Source: Zancudomyces culisetae
Taxonomy: Eukaryota > Kickxellomycota > Harpellomycetes > Harpellales > Legeriomycetaceae
DNA: 20,647 bases
Assembly: GCA_001969505.1 (NCBI GenBank)
Contig: LSSK01001206.1
Coordinates: 1 to 20,647 of the forward strand
Direction: 5' to 3'
The translations under genes were made by a program, and so were the position numbers. A model generated the notes under the pieces. The model was given only the letters and a program-made list of their open reading frames with translations. It ran no database searches and was not told the origin of the DNA. Positions 1-8,105 of the stretch are shown here, piece by piece (the first letter of the stretch is position 1; the number at the start of each line of letters is the position of its first letter).

Positions 1-934
1 CATATGTTGTGAGTTCTTGAGCGATTTATGTGTTTATGAGCTAAAGAGAACATGCAGACATGGTTTGATGTTCCTTTTTTTCCCTTTTTTTTGTCACAAA
101 TGGAAATAGTCTTTGGAAGTTTTAGGTTTTCCAACACATTTGCTATATTCTCGTTATTTAGGAATTACAGTTAAAAGAAAAGATACTGAAGAACAGTAAT
201 TACGTTTATAATACCGCTCTATGGTAGGCTGGCCTATCAGATGGGTATTACAAGACGCATTTAAGTACTCTTATACAGTGTTTGTATTTGTTTTGGATAA
301 TGCACTTGTGCAGATATGCATGTAAAGTAACATTTAACGTAATCTGTACCATTTTATGGAAATATTAAACTTAATATACAGTTTTGTTTCACACAACAAA
401 TTGTGGTATATAAGTATATACGTAATTATGTACATGGTGTACAATATGATTCTTTACACGCACTGGTAATCTCGCTCTGTGAGTAGTTAATTTTAAGTTG
501 CTCCATATATCCCTCTATTTTTGGGTAACACGACCCTGCTTTCATTTTATCTCTTGCCATATCTACACTCAATTTGCTTACGGAAAATATCGAAACGAAT
601 TCCGAGGATTACATGGGGGAGAAATAGGAATTTTACCAATACGCCCAAACTGGTAATCTAAAAAAAAAAATTTTAATGGAACTAGCATCCAATGACGATT
701 TGTAAATCTCTCATTCGAGAATAGTATACTCATCACATAATAAATTCCGGATATGTTCCTAAAATAAAACTAGGGAAAATAGTCAGCAGGGACTAGACTT
801 CTTTGTTCCCTAACATATTCAAAGGAAAAATTCTAATTGAGCACATTTATACCTACCAAAAGTAACACCCACATCTTGGAAAGGGCACGATTTTACAACG
901 CGAGTCAGGGAATAGAGGAGCCTACTGGTATAGT
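1..934. other. Intergenic DNA upstream of NUS1
   Basis: AT-rich sequence with no long open frame on either strand and no tRNA-like A/B boxes that I could find. It presumably holds the NUS1 promoter. I could not single out a convincing TATA box or activator site. Confidence 0.5.
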
Positions 935-958
935 ATGAAATTTAATCACATTGGTTAA
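935..958 (+). promoter_or_regulatory. Possible 7-codon upstream ORF before NUS1
   Basis: An ATG at 935 opens seven codons and stops with TAA at 956-958, 13 bases before the chosen NUS1 start at 972. If transcription begins upstream of 935, ribosomes would meet this uORF first. Whether it lies in the mRNA is not known from sequence alone. Confidence 0.3.
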
Positions 959-971
959 AAGCACATACAAG

Positions 972-2381
972 ATGGTTGAATTTTTGACATTTGTGGCACA
1001 TTTGGTGTGGTTTGTGACACTACAACTATACCTAGTAGTAAGTTCTGTAAATAGCACGGTGCAGGATTTATATCAGCTAACAATAGCATGGTGGGATTTC
1101 CTATTTGTGCCAGAACTAAAAAGGCGGATCAATTTTAAAAAGACATTGGCTCAAAAGCTTGCTGGGAAACAAGAAAAGGAACTAAATACTTTTGACGGCT
1201 TAGTTGAGATCAAAAAGTTACCACAGCATTTGGCCGTAGTACTACCAACAGATTTTGAGAGTTTTTTTAAAATCAAGCCGATTCCATTTCATCTGGCCTC
1301 GGTCGATTATCTATTGAAAAAGCAAAGGCTTTTGCTTACGATCCAAAATCTCACATACTGGAGTTTGATGTTTAATATAAAGCAGCTGTCTATCTATTCA
1401 AAGAACAGTAAGTGTATCTGTATTTATCTTTAAGATACTTTATTTATCCCAACTGGTATTGAAAATTTCGATGATGCTTCAATACCCAACTGTATTGGAA
1501 CTGGAATTATTATATCAGTTGTATGGTAGGAGCTAAGACGTAGAATATCTTATCATATCTAAAATACACTTTTGATGAAAAAAGACCATAACCACAGTTT
1601 AAATGACATAGATAATTTCAAAAAGTTTATAAAAGATATCGTTGAATGTTTGGCAGACTCAAAAATCCTCAACAAATTTGCACAACGACCCATTGACATT
1701 GTTATTTCCTGTGATCAGTACATTTATAAGCTACACTCACACGGAGGCTTTTCTTGCGATTCGAGGAGCAATCTTTCAAAAGTTAGCTGTGATATTCACA
1801 TCAACATAATCTCAAAGGAGGATGGCTTTTCGAAACTAGTTCAACTGACAAAGGATTTGAGCTACTTGACTGGTCGGAACGAAATTAAAAAAGAGCAAAT
1901 AAACTCCAAATTTATTGTGAATAGGCTTAAAGGTACAATTTCCTATTATTTTACTATTTAACGAAAAGGTCAAATACGATGATAGTGTCGGAACCAACCT
2001 TAAAATTACATTAAAACCTATTTTTAGATGAGTTTCTATCATCGGATCCCCAAGTTCTTTTAGTCTTTGGAAAGAATCTGGTTGTAAATGAATTTCCATG
2101 CTGGAAGCTTCGTCAATCTGAGATATAGTAAGTACGAAGTATGGATTGCTTTTTCAGAGCAATGTCCACCACCCACATTTCTCCTTTATTTTTATTATGA
2201 TGTTTATTTTTTTTATTTGTACAAATTCTCAAGAGTCTACCCATGCTTGTACACTTTATACTGACCATCTTTGTTTCTGTACTACTACATTAGCTTGACA
2301 AATAGCAATGTTGCTTCGTACATCGGCTTCGCCCGTGTAATGCATAGATACTCCACTAGTACACAGCGCTTAGGAAAATGA
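972..2381 (+). CDS. NUS1: NUS1-type cis-prenyltransferase accessory subunit (four exons)
   Basis: Exons 972-1407, 1585-1932, 2028-2127 and 2294-2381 join in frame to 972 bases, 323 residues plus stop. In this family the protein pairs with a Rer2/Srt1-type catalytic subunit at the ER to make the long polyprenyl diphosphate for dolichol. Visible evidence: an N-terminal hydrophobic segment (about residues 4-26), then family-like blocks LPQHLAVVL, QLSIY, ISKEDG, DPQVLLVFG and FPCWKLRQSEI, and the C-terminal QRLGK. That ending supplies the RxG motif known to be needed for activity (R320, G322, next to the last residue). Length is between human NgBR (293) and S. cerevisiae Nus1 (375). The start at 972 is the first in-frame ATG after the only upstream ATG (935) runs into a stop. 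All three junctions keep phase. Intron 1's AAG acceptor is the weakest, but it is the only in-phase AG after the last in-frame stop. Catalytic cis-PT residues are not expected here. Confidence 0.88.
1408..1584 (+). other. NUS1 intron 1
   Basis: 177 bases with donor GTAAGT at 1408, phase 1. A possible branch site is GCTAAGA near 1532. Acceptor AAG ends at 1584. Reading through gives an in-frame stop at 1434 (frame of exon 1), and the exon-2 frame has a stop at 1560-1562. The AG at 1583-1584 is therefore the only AG between that stop and conserved sequence that preserves phase. The CAG ending at 1597 would break the frame. Confidence 0.75.
1933..2027 (+). other. NUS1 intron 2
   Basis: 95 bases, phase 1, donor GTACAA (weaker than the other donors in this window) and acceptor TTTTTAG ending at 2027. 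Joining 1932 to 2028 makes the Asp codon that precedes EFLSSDPQVLLVFG. Retention would end the protein at 1959-1961. No clear TACTAAC branch site was seen. Confidence 0.8.
2128..2293 (+). other. NUS1 intron 3
   Basis: 166 bases, phase 2, donor GTAAGT at 2128, branch-like TACTGAC at 2259-2265, acceptor TTAG ending at 2293. The first intron base completes a TAG stop with the last two exon bases, so unspliced RNA stops exactly at the junction and loses the RxG tail. Splicing gives SEIY then LTNSNVASY, as expected for the family C-terminus. Confidence 0.85.
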
Positions 2382-2819
2382 TACGCATGTTTATTGTACG
2401 GTTTATGTCTTGTTACTTAACGCCCCCTTATCGCAGTAGAATAGCGTTATTTGCGAGGGGAATAACTATTGTAAAATTGCAATTTTTTGTCTATCATTTA
2501 CTTTACAAATAATTTTACTTTGCATGTCCCATATCATTGGGGTTAGCCAAAGTGAACATGATTAGGTTTTTTTTATACATCCTGTGTTATCAGTAATGCA
2601 AACGCACATTTATATAATGGGGAGTTTCACTCTACCCAGCACTTTAAACTACTTTGGCTCCACTACAACCTACATTCTTTGTTAACATCTCGACTTTGTT
2701 GATATTAATTTATCTTGAACCTTGTTTCTTTTAGCAGTTTATTTTAGATAAAGCCGCTCTACATTTAACAGTCACAAACTAATAGAGGAAAATACTACTA
2801 TAAAAAATAAATATACAAA
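2382..2819. other. Convergent intergenic region NUS1 / PA-TM-RING
   Basis: About 440 bases between two genes pointing at each other. It must hold both 3' ends. AT-rich stretches such as TTTTTTTATACAT near 2569 and ATAAATATACAAAC near 2806 are compatible with yeast 3'-end signals, but I cannot place cleavage sites. Confidence 0.4.
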
Positions 2820-5507
2820 CTAAATATTTTGCCGGGGTTTGAATTTTGCTGCTATCTCCTTCAGATCAATGGTAATTTCTGCCACTGCTCTTGGGTTTCT
2901 TTTTATTTTTTTTGTTATCTGCGCATTGTTTATGGTTCCGGTGACAGGGAATACATTTATTTCGATTGGACCTACAGATCGGGGCGCTATTCGTATATCT
3001 TCCGATGTAAAGTATGTCACAAGATTGCTTTTCTCATTAACCGAGCTATTTGCCTCGAGCTGACGCCCAAAAACAATCTTTTGTGCGTCAGCAACCTCAT
3101 TTCTTTCAGCACTTAAAGAATTAACTCTGATCACTGCGCTGGAATACAGATCTTGTTGCGATAAAGTTGCCCCAAGTGCGGGTAAATCAGTTGTAGAGAT
3201 TCTTTTATGTAAGACTGTGGATTTCATTCGAGTTCCAATCCTGATGATGCCGTTCTTAACTCTGGTACCTAGATGGTATTTGAGAAATGCAATGACTTTA
3301 AAAGTGAGTAGTTTAACTACTGATGCAAAAGCACGTGATACTGATATTATCTTGCTTTTTAGTACACCCAAAACATTATAGATATTTCTGGTGGGTCTTT
3401 TGATGAGAATAAAGTATGTCTTGATTTTTTCCTTCTTGTTTTGTATGAATTCTTTATATCTTTTTCCAAAGCTGTTCACCTCTATGGTTTCAAAGATATC
3501 GGTCCCTTGCATACCTCTATCGATGACAAAACTTTTATCAAGTGCTATACATTCCAAAATGGTAACCATGTTCTTAAATACTTTTTGTTTACAAATAGGA
3601 CAGCAGCATCTATCAGTGTCACTTTGCATCTGCTGGATGATCCATGGGTCAATACAGTTTTGATGAAAAGCATGACCACAGGGTAATAGCCTCGATAAAT
3701 TACCAAAATCATCTTTAGGTGGTGCAACAAAGCTTTCCAAGCATATCGAACATGTTTTGTCATCAATAAAAGAGTATGAGGTACATTTTCTTGTTAGTCC
3801 AATTATTTTTTTAGTGACTTGCCGCAACAGCCTATTGTAAGGATCACTTAATTTTGCTACATAAGTATTGCAATTATCAAAAAAGCAAAATTCAGCGGTT
3901 TCGTCATCGCTTTTATCTTCATCTTCCTTTTCCTCCTCCTTCTTTGTCTTCGTCTTCTCTTTCAAAGTTTTTTTGTTCTCTAAGCCATTTTTTTTATTGT
4001 TGGCCTTACTTATAATAACCTTGTCGTTTTTATCCAAAACCTTCAAGGTTGTGACTAGCACTGGGGTCTTTATACTAATTACATCGATTGGCTGTATCTC
4101 AATACTGGTAGCGTTGCAATCCACTACGTTTACTGATGGTTCCTCAAAATTGGGTTTTTCTACTTTGTACTTTTCGCATCTATAGAATTCTATCAAGGGC
4201 AATAGTTCCAAAATTTTGTTGTTAGCCCTCAGTAAGTTATAAACACGATTCCTTTCATCAATCTCTCCACGGGTTTCGTTTTGTATCTCACCTGAAGTAC
4301 TTGTTGTCCCAAATACGTATATCCCAGTTTCGCTAGTATTTCCACTAACTCTTATAATAAAGTGTGCGAGTAACCATAAGAGTATATAGATAGACAATAT
4401 AATTGCAAATGTAAATATAATACCAATCTCCATATATATTTCTGGTGGTCCAGCAGAAAGTCCATCGGGGTTAGATTTAAGTGACTTGTCAGCATATTCC
4501 CCCACGTTTTCCATTTTTACTCTACCAAAACGACTACCGCTGGGGTGCTTGAAGTTTCTTTTGAATATTTTCTTTTCCGAGTTTAGGAATTTAAGCATGC
4601 CTGCACGTCTGGGGTTGTTTTCATAATGTGCGAATTTGGTATCAAAGCCAGTTCTTTCTCGTGATGGGGTAATGAAATTTAGCTCATGAGTTGCAAACTT
4701 GTTCTTCTTACTCTTATAACGATCGTGGATTTTTTGGAAGGATTGAGTGGATACCAAAATCAATGGAACTGGGAATGAAGAAACGAAATGAGTTTCAGGT
4801 TTAGTTCTTCCTAAACTAAACGGATTACTACTGCCATTTATGGTATACTTGGAAAGAACCTTCTGCTTGCAGATTGTGTAGGAATATGCCGAGTTTTTTC
4901 CTTGAGTGTTACTCTTTAATACATTGTGAATATCTTGAATCATCACACCTTTGAACCCAGCGTTTTTTGAATTTCTTAGTTTTAGTTCTATAGAACATGA
5001 ATTATCACAATCAAGAATGACCAGTAAAGGAGAATTATTTATATCATCACTAGGCACGCTTTTCCTCAATAACTTCAGTTTTTCGGAATTGCAACCAGTT
5101 CCTCCGTAGGCTACACTGCCCTAATCGTATAGTTTATACTTTATGTGGTTTTGTATTTCAAATAATAAACCAGCTACATCTCAATATGCTCAAAGCTGGT
5201 AGATATCTAGTTATTTTATAAAATTTTTAGAACCTGTCTTTACCTTTGACATTTTGAAATGAGAATGTGTTCTCTTGTCTCCAAAAACTATGTAGTCATA
5301 CCCATCCACATCCAAGGGTCTTTTTGCAGATTTATACTCGCCATTTGTGTCATTCCTAAGTATAGTTTCACTTATCGGTATCCTTCTAGAACTAACGCTC
5401 TGTAACATAAACACCACTACAGAAAGCGTGATAACAAGTGTACGCCATAGAGCCACCTTCTTGTTGAATAGCTGCTCCCCTTTCGTATAATTATTGATAG
5501 CATTCAT
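2820..5507 (-). CDS. PA-TM-RING-H2 membrane E3 ubiquitin ligase (two exons)
   Basis: Exon 1 is 5507-5244 and exon 2 is 5120-2820; joined they code 854 residues. Exon 1 starts at an ATG and holds a signal peptide (basic KK, then a hydrophobic core near residues 18-38 ending SVSS). Exon 2 opens with GSVAYGGTGCNSEKL and continues into a protease-associated-like domain (about 89-220; LLVILDCDNSCSIELKLRN resembles the usual PA strand/helix). Then follow one membrane span (about 316-344), a Lys/Glu/Asp-rich cytosolic stretch (about 467-496) and a C3H2C3 RING-H2: C545, C548, C569, H571, H574, C577, C595, C598. About 255 residues, basic with a hydrophobic stretch, follow the RING. In this family the lumenal PA domain is thought to recruit cargo and the RING to recruit an E2 at endosomal/vacuolar or Golgi membranes. 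Without splicing, exon 2 has no ATG near its N-terminus and would lack a signal peptide. The substrate is unknown. Confidence 0.85.
5121..5243 (-). other. Intron of the PA-TM-RING gene
   Basis: On the minus strand, donor AAG|GTAAAG at 5243 and acceptor GATTAG ending at 5121; 123 bases, phase 0. Exon 1's frame stops soon after the donor (TAA within 5211-5213), and the exon-2 frame has an upstream TAG that is itself the acceptor's last three bases. Splicing joins FKMSK to GSVAYGG. Confidence 0.8.
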
Positions 5508-6186
5508 TCGATAGGATATCTTGGTATTTACACTTCAGTTATTTTAATGTTCAATGTTTTTTTTTTGAGGTATTGCTATGTCGGATTGATTGTTACTTTA
5601 CGGTGTGGTGTGAAACATTCATATGCTGGAAGTGTTTTTACTGCTATATGCCTCCAAGTTTACTGATGTGCGTTGATGTTTTTTCTGCGAATCACTTTAT
5701 CGATGGTTAAATATTGAGCGTGATCGTATAGATGTATATATATATGTGTGTGTGGTTCCCTATTTTGTTTTTTGTTTGCTTAGGAGTATGAGATGACTCC
5801 CCTTTGAAATGTTTACAGTTACGTGTCAAAATGTATTATTGGTGTGTATATGTAGTTAAAATGTTGCTACATTTAAGAATAAAATGATAGTAAAGGAACA
5901 AATATAATATCTAAGGTTATGCTAATATATTTCTTTATGAAATGGTTACTGTTGAGTACGTGTTTACAAATATAATAGATAAAGTATGCTTTATTTTCAG
6001 ACAGAGAGACATTTTCTGATAAAACAAGCACAACGTACACTGATAAGCTTGTGTGATACTATGGAACACCTTTCAGGGTATAAAGTACTGTATATAGTTC
6101 CACCAATATTTCTTTCTTTTCTTTTTTCATTTTTGCATATATACAGGGCCTAAATAGTCATTAGTCCTGCTTCCATCAGCAACTCT
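5508..6186. other. Upstream region of the PA-TM-RING gene
   Basis: About 680 bases of AT-rich DNA upstream of the minus-strand ligase. It contains a TA-rich stretch (TATATATATATG near 5733) and GT-rich patches but no long ORF. It presumably holds the ligase promoter; no specific factor site could be assigned. Confidence 0.4.
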
Positions 6187-6477
6187 TTAGGAATTAAGTC
6201 GCTTCCTGTTAGCGTTCAGCATTGCCCTATTAAAATAGGCAAAACTCCATGAAAATCCTGGATATATCCAAAAGCCACCAACATTATTTGTCAGTGGTTT
6301 GCTCCTATTTGATTTCGGTATGTTATTGGATACAGCCCCACCTCCAAAAAAAAAATTCGTTTTTGCGAAAATTGGAGGCGCAAAAGCTACGAACCTTTGG
6401 CGCATGAAAACTCTGTTCTCTAATCTAATACATTCAAAATGAGGACTCAAACTCACATACTCGACAGCAGAAATCAT
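6187..6477 (-). CDS. Doubtful small ORF, 96 codons, no recognised family
   Basis: An ATG at 6477 opens 96 codons ending at 6187; the same frame is open without ATG back to 6537. Internal methionines would give a shorter product beginning MRQRFVAFAPPIF, which is basic, hydrophobic and lacks acidic residues, like a mitochondrial presequence; this is only an impression. A GTATGTGAG on the minus strand just inside the ORF could be a splice donor, so the gene structure may differ. It lies between the 3' end of the AIR gene and the ligase promoter, on the same strand as both. I do not recognise the protein, and the ORF may be chance. Confidence 0.25.
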   Translation of the reverse strand: MISAVEYVSLSPHFECIRLENRVFMRQRFVAFAPPIFAKTNFFFGGGAVSNNIPKSNRSKPLTNNVGGFWIYPGFSWSFAYFNRAMLNANRKRLNS

Positions 6478-6558
6478 TGATGCCGTTGATGTGCGGGCTG
6501 GATATATACAAATGAGAAAACTGTAGCAATTATCCAATAAAAACTAAGTAAAATAAAG

Positions 6559-6577
6559 TGGATGTGAAAAACATCCA
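6559..6577 (-). terminator. Short hairpin just past the AIR stop codon
   Basis: TGGATGT (6559-6565) and ACATCCA (6571-6577) form a perfect 7-bp inverted repeat around a 5-base loop, starting 13 bases beyond the AIR stop codon. It would lie in the AIR 3' UTR. A role in 3'-end formation or stability is inference only. Confidence 0.3.
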
Positions 6578-6589
6578 TTAAATACAACA

Positions 6590-7919
6590 CTATCTTTTCG
6601 TTTTGATAGATATGCCTGAGCTCAGCTTATTATACCCAGAGTTGGAAAAATGAGGTTTTCGACTTGGATTATAGTTGGACGAGCCGCGAGTGTTGTAGCC
6701 ATGGTGGGAATGGCTGATTGGAGGCTTTCTATTGTCACTGTGTCTATTATGTCTTGGTGTCTGGGGTCGGTGATCTGAAAAATTCCTAGAGTTATAGTCA
6801 TTTTTATGTGTGGGTTTTCTAGATGAATAGCTGAGTGTATCGGTAGTTCGGGTCCCAAACGCGGTGTCATCTTCATACGTTACCCAACTGGCATACTTAT
6901 GGTTACACTCATCTCCAAAATGTTTGTAGCTCCCACAGTTGTAGCAGCTTTTTCTCACCCATGCCTAAAAAATTATATATACAAAATGTTGAAGTAAAAA
7001 AAAATCAAAAGTACAACACGTTGTGGGAAAAAGAAGATCACGCTAATAATAAAAACAGTCTTACATTATCCGGTTTATCAGAATATACATATTGTCGCCA
7101 GATTGTAGGGCATTCTGTAGAGTGGTGAAAATTTGATCTACACTTTTTACATGGTTCTGGCCCATACCGATCCCTAGGTAGAGGACAATTCATGGTCATG
7201 TGTCCTCTTTTGTTACAGTTATGACATATCATTGTTTTTATGTTACAGCCTCTTGAGTCATGCCCGGTTTTACCACACATAATACACTTTTGTTCGGGAC
7301 AATCCTTCGCAATATGCCCCACCTTGTTGCATATTCTACATTCCTTCTCCTTCTTTTCAAGATAATACCTTCCCGGATTCCCAAAATCCATCTCTTCCAA
7401 GTAAGAATACCCTGAATCGCTGCTTGTGTCTGAATCTGCTTCCGAAGCTGTACCTTCTTGATTTTCTTGTAGATCTATGGTCTTTTCAAGGTAATTTGTT
7501 TGCTGAGTATTTTCCTTTTGTTGTGATTGATGTTCGTCTTTTGCCATCTCTGTATTTTTCGGTTGTGTTTTTTCACTTATCTTTGGCTCCTCATCCTTTC
7601 GCTGCTCCGTAATTTCCTTGTTCTCCATTTTCATCTTTTTGGCTTTTTTATCGATTATGTGATATTTGGAGATGATTTCGCCAGAAACAATCTCAGAATT
7701 ACGATTCTCCTCCTCTGAATCTTCCAGTTCTGGAGATTTATTCATTTCCATTTCTATTTTCGCCTCAACTTGATTTATTTCTTTTCTTTTGCCTAAGCTT
7801 GAGGCATCTTGGTATGATAATATGCTTAGTATTCTATCTTCTTCGTCACTATCGAACTCTCGATCGTCCAATTCTTCTTGATTGTATATCAAATCGTCAT
7901 ATTCTGTAACTTGATCCAT
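6590..7919 (-). CDS. AIR1/AIR2-type zinc-knuckle protein of the TRAMP complex (two exons)
   Basis: Exon 1 is 7919-7065 and exon 2 is 6964-6590; joined they code 409 residues (S. cerevisiae Air1 360, Air2 344). Five CCHC knuckles are visible: C194-C207, C212-C225, C232-C245, C257-C270 and C292-C305. An IWRQY motif (273-277), the IWRxY-type linker known from Air proteins to contact Trf4/Trf5, sits between knuckles 4 and 5. After knuckle 5 comes EDDTAFG, a block also typical of Air proteins. The first 190 residues are acidic and disordered; the tail is Ser/Asn/Arg/His-rich. In yeasts Air proteins bind RNA and link a non-canonical poly(A) polymerase and the Mtr4 helicase to the nuclear exosome for RNA surveillance. 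The start is the first ATG in a frame closed upstream. Because S. cerevisiae has two paralogues, I do not choose between AIR1 and AIR2. Confidence 0.9.
6965..7064 (-). other. Intron of the AIR gene
   Basis: On the minus strand, donor AAT|GTAAGA at 7064 and acceptor TTTTTTAG ending at 6965; 100 bases, phase 0. It joins SDKPDN to AWVRKSCYNCG. Reading through adds eight residues (VRLFLLLA) and stops, which would delete knuckle 5 and the whole C-terminal tail. Confidence 0.87.
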
Positions 7920-8033
7920 CTCTCAGAAAATATACGCTTTTACTTTTTGTTTGGTATTAACACTAGCATCACAGCTTTAACCGCGCTACTACCTTTCCTC
8001 AGCTCTGGTGTTTTTACAGGAAAATATATTATT

Positions 8034-8105
8034 GTTAAAAATTAAAAGTTAAAAATTAAAAGTTAAAAATTAAAAGTTAAAAATTAAAAATTAAAAATTA
8101 AAAAA
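8034..8105. repeat. AT-rich 14-bp tandem repeat
   Basis: Four exact copies of GTTAAAAATTAAAA run from 8034 to 8089, followed by degenerate ATTAAAA units and a self-complementary A/T tail to about 8112. A single near-copy occurs at 9859-9871. The repeat lies about 115 bp upstream of the AIR start. Confidence 0.85.

Noticed and set aside
3868-4185. Plus-strand 105-codon frame over the PA-TM-RING gene
   Set aside because: It is antisense to the Lys/Glu-rich stretch of the ligase, producing a hydrophobic Ser/Phe string. The ligase frame has clear domains.
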